In this document: piece after piece, positions 38,532 through 47,009 of the stretch | Layout: every line of letters begins with the position of its first letter | How positions within the stretch are numbered: the stretch's first letter is position 1 | Assembly: GCF_003606385.1 (NCBI RefSeq) | Contig: NZ_CP032514.1 | Location: 2,666,001-2,730,000 of the forward strand | Origin: Actinomyces lilanjuaniae | GTDB lineage: Bacteria > Actinomycetota > Actinomycetes > Actinomycetales > Actinomycetaceae | DNA: 64,000 nt | Direction of reading: 5' to 3' | Notes under the pieces: model-generated | The model's database searches: none | Seen by the model: the letters and a program-made list of their open reading frames with translations, nothing else | Told to the model about the DNA's origin: nothing | Translations under genes and position numbers: made by a program

Positions 38532-39659
38532 TCAGGAGGGAAGTCGCTTGCCGGTGGCGGAAGAGAAGATGTGCTCCTTACCCGGACGGATGCGCACGTA
38601 GACAGTCTCCCCGGGCTCGGGGGCCGTCCTGGGAGGCACCCGCACGATGATCTGGCTGGAGTCCTCACCGGAGCCGAGCTTGGCCTCAGAGTCCTCAGCC
38701 CCGACGAGCTCACCGTAGATGTAGGCGTCCGAGCCGAGCTCCTCCACAAAGGACAGCCGTACCGGGATGGAGTGCTCGTCAGAGGAGGAGACGACGTCCA
38801 GCGACTCCGGGCGGAAGCCGATGGTCACCTTACCGCCGTCCTCAGGGCTGAGGGCGTCCAGGGTCGCCCGGGAGAGGCGGATCCTGGCCTCCCCGATAGT
38901 GGCGGTGTCACCCTCGACAGTGAACTGGCCCAGGTTCATCGCCGGGGAGCCGATAAAGCCCGCGACGAACTCGTTGGCGGGGTTGTCGTACATCTCACGG
39001 GGGGTGCCCACCTGCTGGAGCACGCCGTCCTTGAGGACGGCGATGCGGTCCCCCATTGTGAGGGCCTCGGTCTGGTCGTGGGTGACGTAGACCGTGGTGA
39101 CACCCAGCGAGCGCTGGAGGGAGGCGATCTGGGTGCGAGTCTGCACGCGCAGCTTGGCGTCCAGGTTGGACAGGGGCTCATCCATGAGGAAGACCTTCGG
39201 CTTGCGCACGATAGCCCGCCCCATGGCCACGCGCTGGCGCTGGCCGCCGGACAGGGCCTTGGGCTTGCGGTCCAGGTAGTCGGTCAGGCCCAGGATCTTG
39301 GCCGCCTCCCGCACGCGGCTGTCGATCTCCTCCTTGGGAGTGCCTGCGATCTTCAGGGCGAACCCCATGTTGTCGTGGACCGACATGTGCGGGTACAGGG
39401 CGTAGTTCTGGAAGACCATGGCGATATCACGGTCCTTGGGCTGGACGTCGGTGACGTCGCGGTCGCCGATGAGGATACGGCCGGAGTTGACGTCCTCCAG
39501 GCCCGCGAGCATCCGCAGCGAGGTAGACTTTCCACAGCCTGAGGGGCCGACCAGGACGAGGAACTCCCCGTCAGCGATCTCGAGGTTGAGAGCGTCGACA
39601 CTGGGGCGGTCGTTACCCGGGTAGACGCGTGTCGCGTTCTCAAAAGTCACAGTTGCCAT
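38532..39659 (-). CDS. Sugar ABC transporter ATP-binding protein (MsmK/UgpC/MalK type)
   Basis: This 375-residue ATPase has Walker A GPSGCGKST near residue 40, Q-loop VFQNYALYPHMSV, signature LSGGQRQRVAMGRA, Walker B VFLMDEPLSNLDA and H-loop VYVTHDQTEA. A C-terminal TOBE/MalK regulatory domain (about 240-370) includes IGFRPESLDV. It probably energises several carbohydrate importers, as MsmK/MsiK do in actinobacteria and streptococci. No permease or binding-protein genes are adjacent, which supports a shared ATPase role. Start ATG 39659 gives MATVTFENATRVYPG. Confidence 0.92.
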   Translation of the reverse strand: MATVTFENATRVYPGNDRPSVDALNLEIADGEFLVLVGPSGCGKSTSLRMLAGLEDVNSGRILIGDRDVTDVQPKDRDIAMVFQNYALYPHMSVHDNMGFALKIAGTPKEEIDSRVREAAKILGLTDYLDRKPKALSGGQRQRVAMGRAIVRKPKVFLMDEPLSNLDAKLRVQTRTQIASLQRSLGVTTVYVTHDQTEALTMGDRIAVLKDGVLQQVGTPREMYDNPANEFVAGFIGSPAMNLGQFTVEGDTATIGEARIRLSRATLDALSPEDGGKVTIGFRPESLDVVSSSDEHSIPVRLSFVEELGSDAYIYGELVGAEDSEAKLGSGEDSSQIIVRVPPRTAPEPGETVYVRIRPGKEHIFSSATGKRLPS

Positions 39660-39675
39660 GTGCGCTTTCCCTTCA

Positions 39676-39730
39676 CTGGCAGGTACGTGCCAGACGATCC
39701 GTGGTGAAAGGTGCCGATGCGTGTCCGCAT
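39676..39730. promoter_or_regulatory. Two small dyads in the divergent promoter region
   Basis: CTGGCA-GGTACG-TGCCAG (39676-39693) lies 17 bases before the ATPase ATG. ATGCG-TGTC-CGCAT (39717-39730) is further upstream. Either could be an operator for the sugar-ATPase gene or the divergent kinase gene. The assignment rests only on symmetry and location. Confidence 0.35.
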
Positions 39731-39894
39731 TGACACGGTCCGCTGGGAGGACGGTCTCCCTGCGGCAGGGACATGCTTTCACACTCCCAGCCCGTTGACC
39801 AGCCCTGGTTCCACGAGTCTCGCAGCCGATCTCACGAGTCCCGCACCGGGCCTGACTGCTCCCACCCCCGTAACGCTGCCGGTACTGTGGAGAC

Positions 39895-41007
39895 ATGACC
39901 TACGATCCCGGGGTGCCGACCAGCGGGGCACCGCCCCTGCGCGGCCTGCACGCAGGCAGCGACGTCGGCGGCTACCGGCTCCTGCGCCGCCTGGGCGCCG
40001 GCGGCATGGGCGTGGTGTGGGAGGCAGCCGACGCCGACGGTCGGCGTGTCGCCATGAAGATCCTCCACCCCCAGATCGCCGCCGACCCGGTGGCCCGGCG
40101 CCGCCTGGAGCGTGAGGCCCGGGTCCTGGCACGTGTCAGGGGGGAGCGCGTGGCCCGCGTCCTCGACGTCGAGACCGGTGGCGGCCCCGGGGAGGGCCTG
40201 GACGTCACCTTCGTCATCACCGAGCTCGTCGACGGTCCCACCCTCCAGCACGAGGTAGACCACGAGGGGGCCTACGACCTGGGCCGGGACGCCCACGACC
40301 TGGCGGACCTCGCCCACGGGCTCGTGGAGGCGCTGAGGGCCGTCCACGCAGCCGGGGTCATCCACCGCGACCTCAAGCCCTCCAACGTCATGCTCGGCGC
40401 CCAGGGGCCTGTCCTCATCGACTTCGGCATCGCCCAGGTCGCTGACGACAGCCGCCTCACGCAGACGGGTCAGGTCACCGGCACCCCGGGCTTCATCCCT
40501 CCGGAGATGCTCGACGGCGGGGCGCCCTCCCCGCAGGTGGACTGGTACGCCTGCGCGGGGGTGCTCCTGTTCGCGGTCACGGGCCAGCCCCCCTTCGGCT
40601 CCGGTCCCTGGCAGGCGGTCTTTCGCCGGGTCTACGCCGGGACGCCGGAGCTGGGAGGGCTGGAGGAGGTCTGCCCCGCCCTGGCGCAGGCCTTCACCGC
40701 CGCCCTGGCCCCCGAGGCCGACCAGCGCCTGAGCCCTGACGACCTCCTGGCCGTCCTTGACGAGGTCGCCGAGGGAGGCGGCGGCGAGGAGGCCCTCGCC
40801 GCCGCCCTGACAGGAACGGGACTCGCCGCTGTAGCGGGGGCGGCAGGGGCTGCCAGCGGCGTGGGCAGTGCTCCGAGGGGCACTGAGGTCACCGCCAGCA
40901 CCCCTATCGAGGCCGCTGCCGGGGATACCTCCGCATACGGCTCCACCTACGGCCCCGGCGCGGTCGATCCTGGTGCCCCGGCGACCGTCGTGGCAGCCGC
41001 CCCGTGA
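39895..41007 (+). CDS. Hanks-type serine/threonine protein kinase (soluble)
   Basis: This 370-residue protein has a kinase domain at about 22-280. The P-loop is LGAGGMGVVW, the catalytic Lys lies in VAMKIL (about 54), IHRDLKPSNV is near 155 and IDFGIA near 175. GTPGFIPPEM and DWYACAGVLLFAVTGQPPF follow. All catalytic residues are present. A Gly/Ala-rich tail without a TM or PASTA domain follows, unlike PknA/PknB. The stop TGA overlaps the GTG of the next gene (GTGA), which encodes a membrane protein. The pair may thus replace a single membrane kinase (inference). Confidence 0.9.
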   Translation: MTYDPGVPTSGAPPLRGLHAGSDVGGYRLLRRLGAGGMGVVWEAADADGRRVAMKILHPQIAADPVARRRLEREARVLARVRGERVARVLDVETGGGPGEGLDVTFVITELVDGPTLQHEVDHEGAYDLGRDAHDLADLAHGLVEALRAVHAAGVIHRDLKPSNVMLGAQGPVLIDFGIAQVADDSRLTQTGQVTGTPGFIPPEMLDGGAPSPQVDWYACAGVLLFAVTGQPPFGSGPWQAVFRRVYAGTPELGGLEEVCPALAQAFTAALAPEADQRLSPDDLLAVLDEVAEGGGGEEALAAALTGTGLAAVAGAAGAASGVGSAPRGTEVTASTPIEAAAGDTSAYGSTYGPGAVDPGAPATVVAAAP

Positions 41008-42111
41008 CCGGTTCCACGGACCGGGCCCCAGGAGCAGGAGACCGTGCAGGTCTTGCAGGTCTTGCAGGTGCTGTCGCTGACGGCACCACCGTACCTGCCC
41101 CCGCCCCGCTGGACGCAGCGGAACCCTCCGCGCCTCCTGCTGTGTCACCAGACACCAGGGCGCCTACCGCCCCACCGCCCTACGCCCCCAGGCCCCCAGG
41201 CCTACGACGGCTACCCGGCACCGGGAGCTGTGGGTGAGGCCAGCCTCCCCCTCCCGGCGGCGCCTCCTGCCACGGTCCCGCCTCCGGCGCCACCAGCACC
41301 GGGGGAGCCGTGGCCAGGCTCCAGCCACCCCCGTCCCCCGGCCGCCCCGACGACGCCTGCCGCCCTGTCAACGGGATCCGCCTACCCCTACCAGCCGACA
41401 TCTGTCCAGCCCCCGGTGCTGTCAGGGCCGCCTCCCACCGCCGCGCAACCGCCGCAGGCCCTCTACCCCCAGGCCTCCTACGACACGCCTGCTCCTGCAC
41501 CTCTACCTGCCTGGGCGCAGGAGCCCAGACGGCACCCGGGTAGCGTGGCCGCCATCCTGGTCCTGCTGACCGTAGCGGGGCGCTTCTCAGCAGGGTGGAC
41601 GGTCCTCGCTGTCACGCTGCTGACCCTCGCGGCGGGGACGGTGGGACGCGCCCAGGACAGCCTGCGCTGGACCAGGCTGGCTAACCGGGCGGTCACCCCG
41701 GGCGACCGCTCACGCATGTGGCTGGCCACGCCGTGGTATCTGCTGCGTTCCCTGGTGGCCACGGCCTTCGCTGCGGTATCGGTCCTCATGGTGACCGCAC
41801 CGCTGCCCTACGTCGCGTTGCGTGCACCTGAGCTCTGGGAGGGTCCGCTGTCCTTCCTCGACCCGGGCGGCAGGCTCCCGTTCATGCTGGCCCTGTGGGT
41901 CGCCGTGTACGCCCTGGTACTGTGGCTCATTCCCTGGGGCGCCCCGGCCCGTCGTGGAGGGGCCCACCTGATCGAGGCCGTGGCCCCCACGACGCGGGCC
42001 AGGTGGGTCCTGGTAGCGGTGGTGCTGGTGCTGAGCCTGCTGCTCTACACCCTCCAGGAGTCCGGCCACGTGACCCAGGAGCTCCTGGAGCCGCTGCTCA
42101 CCGTCTACTGA
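41004..42111 (+). pseudogene. Pro-rich four-TM membrane protein coupled to the kinase, frame broken in C runs
   Basis: Translation from GTG 41004 gives a Pro/Ala-rich start (LAGLAGAVADGTTVPAPAP, later TAPPPYAP) and would stop near 41237. Restoring one C in each run at 41185-41189 and 41193-41197 yields PYAPQAPQAYDGYPAPG and joins the frame that continues to 42111. The corrected length is 1110 nt, a multiple of three. The second part has a long Pro/Ala linker and four TM helices (SVAAILVLLTVAG..., LLRSLVATAFAAVSVLMV, LPFMLALWVAVYALVLWLI, WVLVAVVLVLSLLLYTL). Function is unknown; coupling to the kinase suggests regulation by phosphorylation or membrane tethering. Confidence 0.7.
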
Positions 42112-42468
42112 GGTGTGCTGCGGCCGCTGAACGAGCCACCTGGGAGCAGGGTTGCGGGGCAGGGAAGAGACAGTCCGGAAAGACGGTCGGGAAAGACAGC
42201 TCGGCCGGGGCACGACTCCGGGCACCAGGCCGGGTCGGCCCAGATCACAGCACTGTCCCCCTACCGCGAACGACGGCGCTGCCGCCCAGCGCCTAGGTGA
42301 CAATACCTGCACCGTCGGGACAGGCGCGCACGCCCTGCCCCATACTGGGACGCAGTCCTGTACCAGCCTTCCTGCCCGACCGTCCGGGTGCAGTCCTCCG
42401 GTCGGCCCGGCGCCCTCACTTCCCAGCCCGTTATCCACATCCGCACCGCACGTACAGAGGAGCTCCAG
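42112..42468 (+). other. Gap without a gene, containing short imperfect repeats
   Basis: No convincing coding frame is visible. Three similar units, GAGACAGTCCGG, AAGACGGTCGGG and AAGACAGCTCGG, lie in tandem at about 42167-42205. The right end holds the ribosome-binding site GAGGAG of the DsbA-like gene. Confidence 0.5.
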
Positions 42469-43383
42469 GTGGCCTCGAACCAGCCCCGTCCGACCAAGGC
42501 CCAGCGCCGAGAGGAGGCTCGCGCCAGGGCCAAGGCCCTGAGAGAGCAGGAGGCCCGCAGGCAGAGGCGCGCCACGATCGCCCGGCGCTCCCTCCTCGGT
42601 GCCGCCGTCGTGGGGGTGGCGGGAGTCTCGAGCTACATGGTCTACAACCACCTCCAGAACAGTGGTGGCACCGGCGCCGCACAGTTCCCGACCGCAGGAG
42701 CCATCGCCACCACCCGGGCCGACCGCAGCGGGGTGCCCGAGCCGGTGCTGTCCAACGGCTCGTGGACCTACGGCCCCAGCAGCGGGCTGGACACCATCAG
42801 CAGCCAGGCACCGGTCCTCGACGTCTACTTTGACTACTCCTGCCACTTCTGCGCCTCCTTCGAGACGACCCACGCCTCAGAGATCTCCACGCTGCTGTCG
42901 CAGGGCAAGATCACCCTGGTGCTGCACCCCTCCAAGATCCTCGGTCAGGAGTGGACCGACCAGGTGATGAACGCCATGGGCGTGGTCCTGAACGAGGCTC
43001 CGGACCAGTCCATGGCCTTCCATACCGCCGTGATGGAGCTCTTCAGCCGGATCTACGAGGCCCAGGACACCTCCATGATGACCACCGAGAACCTGGTGGC
43101 CGCAGCCACCTCGGCTCAGGTGCCCACCGAGGTCTCGTCCCGGTTCGAGAAGGCCGTCAACGACAACACCTACGAGGAGTGGACGAGTCTCGCCCAGGAG
43201 GCGGCCTCCGCGGTCGGGGTCACCGCCACGCCCACCGTCTACCTCGACGGCGAGCGACTCGACCTGAGCCAGATCAGCGGGGAGACCGCTATCACCGAGC
43301 TGGTGGAGGCCATCGAGGCCTCAGTGTCGCCTGCCGCCAGCGAGGGGGCCACGTCGGAGGCGTCCCCCGCCGCAGAGGGCTAG
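42469..43383 (+). CDS. Membrane-anchored DsbA-family thiol oxidoreductase
   Basis: This 304-residue protein has a very basic cytoplasmic start (TKAQRREEARARAKALREQE) and a single TM (SLLGAAVVGVAGVSSYMVY, about 41-60). The exported thioredoxin fold carries the CxxC site CHFC in FDYSCHFCASF near residue 126, and the cis-Pro loop is in VTATPTVYLDG. The layout is that of actinobacterial DsbA/MdbA-like proteins that form disulphides in exported proteins, although substrates are unknown. GTG 42469 follows GAGGAG. The stop TAG lies in a CTAG palindrome that also provides the stop codon of the convergent HAD gene. Confidence 0.9.
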   Translation: MASNQPRPTKAQRREEARARAKALREQEARRQRRATIARRSLLGAAVVGVAGVSSYMVYNHLQNSGGTGAAQFPTAGAIATTRADRSGVPEPVLSNGSWTYGPSSGLDTISSQAPVLDVYFDYSCHFCASFETTHASEISTLLSQGKITLVLHPSKILGQEWTDQVMNAMGVVLNEAPDQSMAFHTAVMELFSRIYEAQDTSMMTTENLVAAATSAQVPTEVSSRFEKAVNDNTYEEWTSLAQEAASAVGVTATPTVYLDGERLDLSQISGETAITELVEAIEASVSPAASEGATSEASPAAEG

Positions 43384-44108
43384 GGGCGCAGTAGGAGGTC
43401 GAGTGTGACGGAGGCCAGGTCGGGGACCGCGACCAGCCCGGGGTCAGCCGGAAAGTGCTTGCTGCTGCCGACCTGGACCACGCGGATGCCGTTGCCCCGC
43501 GCTGAGGCGGCGCCGGTGGGTGAGTCCTCGACGACGACGCACTCGTGCGGCGTCACGCCCAGGCGCTCCACGGCGGTGGCGTAGGGAAGGGGGTCCGGCT
43601 TGGCCCCCACACCGTCGTCACCGCAGACCAGGGTGGCGAAGACCGCGGCGCCAGAGACGCCGCCAAGCTCGGCGGCCACCCGCTCCACGATCACGCGCGG
43701 GGAGGCGGAGACGATCGCCTGGACGAGACCCGCCCGTGCTACGGCCGAGGTGATCTCCCGCGCGCCCGGCAGCAGGGGCGGTCGCGCGGCCACCCTGGCC
43801 TCGACGTCGCGGGCCATCGCCTCGTAGACCTCCAGGGCGGCGGGGTCCTGGGGACTGGCCGCGGCGCCGGTGGCGGCGATGATCCCCCGGGCGACGGGGA
43901 TGGAGGTCCCCGCCAGTGCGGAGACCAGCTGCGGGGTCACCGTGCCGCCCCGGGCGGTGCAGTGCCTCGTGAAGGCCTCGTCCCAGAAGGGCTGGGAGTC
44001 GATGAGGGTGCCGTCCATGTCCCACAGGACGGCACGCACAGCGGGAGCCCGGTCAGGGGCTGCGGGCTCAGAAGGTGTGGCGGGCTCAGAAGGTGTGGAC
44101 GAGGTCAC
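43380..44108 (-). CDS. HAD-superfamily phosphatase (beta-phosphoglucomutase-like subgroup)
   Basis: This 242-residue protein has motif I WDMDGTLIDSQ with the nucleophile and acid/base Asp pair. The cap domain (about 45-120) is followed by motif II IVSASPR, motif III Lys in GAKPDPLPY and motif IV VVVEDSPTGAASARGNGI. The family hydrolyses small phosphate esters and the substrate is not predictable. GTG 44108 with GAGGAAG upstream begins VTSSTPSEPAT, a short low-complexity leader. It is convergent with the DsbA-like gene and divergent from the PspC gene, 101 bp away. Confidence 0.9.
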   Translation of the reverse strand: MTSSTPSEPATPSEPAAPDRAPAVRAVLWDMDGTLIDSQPFWDEAFTRHCTARGGTVTPQLVSALAGTSIPVARGIIAATGAAASPQDPAALEVYEAMARDVEARVAARPPLLPGAREITSAVARAGLVQAIVSASPRVIVERVAAELGGVSGAAVFATLVCGDDGVGAKPDPLPYATAVERLGVTPHECVVVEDSPTGAASARGNGIRVVQVGSSKHFPADPGLVAVPDLASVTLDLLLRP

Positions 44109-44209
44109 CTTCCTCAGGGTACCGGTTGGGGCGGCTGTCCGGGCGGGCCAGGGAGGGCTCGGGGGACTCCCCGATACCGGACGAGCCGGGAGCAGTAGAG
44201 GATGGGACC

Positions 44210-44515
44210 ATGACACAGCAACGCCCCTCGCAGCAGCCTCCGCCCCGTCCCGACTCCTCCGGCACCGGCGGCTGGTGGACCAGGTTGCGAACCACCCTGC
44301 CAGCCCGCTCCCGTACCCACCGCATTCTGGGTGGTGTCTGCGGCGGCCTGGCCCGGGCGTGGGGTACCCGCCCCCGGGTGGTGCGTGTGGGCGTCCTGCT
44401 CCTGGGCATCCTGCCGGGACCGATGTGGGCGGTCTACGTGCTGGCCTGGGTGGTGATGCCGCTGGAGGGGACGGTCACCCCGGGGCCAGACCACGGTGCA
44501 CAGGCACGGTGGTAG
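44210..44515 (+). CDS. PspC-domain membrane protein
   Basis: This 101-residue protein has a Gln/Pro/Arg-rich N-terminus. A PspC domain follows, with HRILGGVCGGLARAWGTRPRVVRV (an amphipathic helix and glycine turn), and then the TM LLLGILPGPMWAVYVLAWVVM. PspC proteins act in the phage-shock membrane-stress response, to which the PspA-family gene at 14.5 kb is a plausible partner although unlinked. ATG 44210 has AGAGGATGGG upstream. The tail after the TM is only about 18 residues long. Confidence 0.9.
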   Translation: MTQQRPSQQPPPRPDSSGTGGWWTRLRTTLPARSRTHRILGGVCGGLARAWGTRPRVVRVGVLLLGILPGPMWAVYVLAWVVMPLEGTVTPGPDHGAQARW

Positions 44516-44661
44516 CCCGCACCAGCCCCAGGGACTGTCCCGGACTCATCCCGAAGAAGGAGATCGGGTGGTCCCCGCGGCGGAGGGGACGGGCGGGGAA
44601 CAGGTCGGAGTTCGTTCCCCGTGAGGATGGCAGACCGTCCCCGCACTCGTACGGTGGGACC

Positions 44662-46779
44662 GTGAAGATCACGACGAGGACACGGCGTAACGTGTCGGAC
44701 GCAGTGCAGGCAGGCGAAGGAGCCGGAAGGCCGCCCGGCCCGGGAGCAGAGGCCTTCGGGCACAGCTCTGCCGGGAGACGCGGCAGGCGCGGGCACCGCC
44801 CCGGGGCAGGTGCCCTGTCCGTCCTGGCCTCGGTAGCGCTGGCTGCGGGCCTGGTGGCCTCCGGGGTCCCCGGTGCCGCCGCCGTCCAGGCGGCCGGGAG
44901 CTCAGGCTCGGTGGACTCCTCCGGCTCAGTGGACTCCTCCACGGACTCCTCAGCCTCCTCGACGGGTGGCTCAGACGGCAGCGGGGGCGCCGGTGACTCC
45001 GGCAGCACAGACAGCGCGAGCTCCGCTGACTCCGCTCCGAGCGAGGAGGTTCCCGAGGGCCTGGAGGACTTTTACGGCCGTCAGATCGCCTGGGGCCCCT
45101 GTGAGGACTCTCAGCAGGAGCAGCAGGCCGCCCAGGGCCACGACGATGCGGGGCAGGAGGCGCAGCAGGCCGCCCGCGAGTGCGCCACCGTCCACGTGCC
45201 CCTGGACTACGACGACCCCTCCGGGCAGACCATCGACCTGGCGCTCAAGCGGCTCCCCGCCTCCGGACAGTCCCAGGGCAGCCTGTTCACCAACCCCGGC
45301 GGGCCCGGCGACAGCGGGGTGGAGCTGATCGACGCTGCTGAGGGCTACTTCTCCGAGGACCTGCGCCAGGCCTACGACATCGTGGGCTTCGACCCCCGCG
45401 GCGTAGGGCAGTCCACGCCTCTGGAGTGCATGAGCCGGGAGGAGGCGCTGGAGGAGGTCTCCGACGAGTCCACGCTGGAGGAGGCGGGCGGGACAGACGC
45501 CCTGGAGGGTGAGGGCCAGGAGCCTTCCCCCGACGTCTCCCTGGTGGAGCAGGCGGTCCAGGAGGGGGCGAGTCTGGCGGCGGCCTGCCTGGAGCACTCT
45601 CCGGTCCCCGAGATCATCGACCACATGGACACCCAGTCCGTGGCCCGGGACATGGACATCCTGCGCGCGCAGTCTGGTGAGGAGGAGCTGGCCTACCTGG
45701 GCTTCTCCTACGGGACCTTCCTGGGTGCCATCTACGCCGACCTGTTCCCCGGCAACGTGGGGCGCGTGGTCCTGGACGGCGCCATGGACCCCTCCCTGAG
45801 CATGGCGGACATCCAGTACTCCGACGCCGTCTCCTTCCAGGCCTCCCTGACCAGCTTTGTCTCCTACTGGCAGCAGCGCGGCGACAGCCCGCTGACCGGC
45901 ACGGCAGAGGAGGGCACCGCCCAGCTGACCGAGTTTGTCCAGGGGCTGAAGGACGATCCGGTGCCCGACCCTGAGGGAGGCCGGCCCCTGGACGACGCCA
46001 TCCTCGCCAACCTCCTCGGGCAGCTCATGTACGACGACGCCTACTGGGCCGAGCTGGCCACAGCCCTGGGACCGCTCCTCACCGACCGGGACGCGCAGCC
46101 CCTGGCAGAGTGGCTCACCAGCATGAATGAGTCCATCTCGCCCGAGGGGGACCCCGACGGGCAGGGTCCGCAGGACAGCGAGCCCTCGCCTGAGGAGCTG
46201 GAGGCAGCGGCTGCCGCACGAGCCAACGCCCCTGCCATCACCGCCATCAACTGCCTGGACAACCCCGTCCAGGGCGACCTGGAGCAGTGGGAGGCCCAGT
46301 TCGAGCAGCGGGCAGAGATCTCACCCCTCTTTGGTGCGAACGAGCGGGCGTGGAGCGACGCCTTCTGCTCCGGCTGGGGCCGCCAGGCCGTGCGGGAGCC
46401 GGCTGAGACCAGGGCCGAGGGCGCCGCACCCATCCTGGTGGTGGGCACCACGCAGGACCCGGCCACGCCCTACCAGTGGGCGCAGTCCCTGGCCGACCAG
46501 CTGGAGTCGGGCCACCTGCTGACCGCCGAGGGCAACAAGCACTGCGCCTACAGACAGGGCTCGACGGACTGCGTGGACGCGGCTGTCGACGCCTACCTCC
46601 TGAGGGGTGAGCTCCCGCAGGAGGGGACCACCTGCGCCCTGCCCGGCCCCGGAGAGGACACCGGGGACGCGGGGGACGCTGTGGGACCGGCCCTGCAGGA
46701 GGTCCTGGACGGAGGCCGTCAGACCCCGGACCAGGCCGCGGCTGCGGCAGCCCTGACCAGCAGGACAGGAAGGAGGTGA
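44662..46779 (+). CDS. Exported tripeptidyl aminopeptidase-like alpha/beta hydrolase
   Basis: This 705-residue protein has a basic N-terminus and a signal-like hydrophobic stretch (ALSVLASVALAAGLVASGVPGAAA, about 52-75). A Ser/Gly/Asp-rich stalk (80-130) is followed by the alpha/beta hydrolase fold: FTNPGGPGDSG oxyanion region, nucleophile GFSYGTFLG near 347, Asp in GTTQDPATP near 598 and His in GNKHCAY near 627. The last lies in a TAP-like C-terminal domain. This is the SlpD/E or mycobacterial CaeA/Hip1 family of cell-envelope serine proteases. The start is uncertain: GTG 44662 has only a weak ribosome-binding site. Confidence 0.88.
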   Translation: MKITTRTRRNVSDAVQAGEGAGRPPGPGAEAFGHSSAGRRGRRGHRPGAGALSVLASVALAAGLVASGVPGAAAVQAAGSSGSVDSSGSVDSSTDSSASSTGGSDGSGGAGDSGSTDSASSADSAPSEEVPEGLEDFYGRQIAWGPCEDSQQEQQAAQGHDDAGQEAQQAARECATVHVPLDYDDPSGQTIDLALKRLPASGQSQGSLFTNPGGPGDSGVELIDAAEGYFSEDLRQAYDIVGFDPRGVGQSTPLECMSREEALEEVSDESTLEEAGGTDALEGEGQEPSPDVSLVEQAVQEGASLAAACLEHSPVPEIIDHMDTQSVARDMDILRAQSGEEELAYLGFSYGTFLGAIYADLFPGNVGRVVLDGAMDPSLSMADIQYSDAVSFQASLTSFVSYWQQRGDSPLTGTAEEGTAQLTEFVQGLKDDPVPDPEGGRPLDDAILANLLGQLMYDDAYWAELATALGPLLTDRDAQPLAEWLTSMNESISPEGDPDGQGPQDSEPSPEELEAAAAARANAPAITAINCLDNPVQGDLEQWEAQFEQRAEISPLFGANERAWSDAFCSGWGRQAVREPAETRAEGAAPILVVGTTQDPATPYQWAQSLADQLESGHLLTAEGNKHCAYRQGSTDCVDAAVDAYLLRGELPQEGTTCALPGPGEDTGDAGDAVGPALQEVLDGGRQTPDQAAAAAALTSRTGRR

Positions 46780-46820
46780 GCAGGCAGGAACCCACCCTGA
46801 TGCTTCTCATCCATCCGTGA

Positions 46821-46860
46821 GCGTGGCGGCCACCTTTGTTGCTTCCGGTGGCCGCCACGC
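46821..46860 (+). terminator. Hairpin terminator after the aminopeptidase gene
   Basis: A perfect 14-bp inverted repeat GCGTGGCGGCCACC / GGTGGCCGCCACGC has a 12-base loop. It lies 42 bases after the aminopeptidase stop. The remaining gap to 47009 is non-coding. Confidence 0.88.
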
Positions 46861-47009
46861 CGCGTACCGGGCAGAACAGCCCCTGCCTCACTCCCTGCAC
46901 CTTCCCCTGCCGCCTCCCGACGTCGCTGCTCCCGGCAGGCCCCTGCGTCCCGCTCCGCCCACCCAGACCCGTCCCGAGCCTGTCACAGGTTCGTGGCAGG
47001 ATCGGGACC

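Noticed and set aside
41044..41190. MQVLQVLQVL start for the membrane protein
   Set aside because: That segment is an out-of-frame reading of a Gly/Ala/Leu repeat. The coupled GTG at 41004 and frame repair give a sensible N-terminus.
43870..44661. 264-codon N-terminal extension of the secreted aminopeptidase
   Set aside because: It covers the PspC and HAD genes and would bury the signal peptide deep in the protein.
46821..46860. Operator or insertion-sequence end
   Set aside because: The perfect hairpin directly after a stop codon is better explained as a terminator, and no transposase is nearby.
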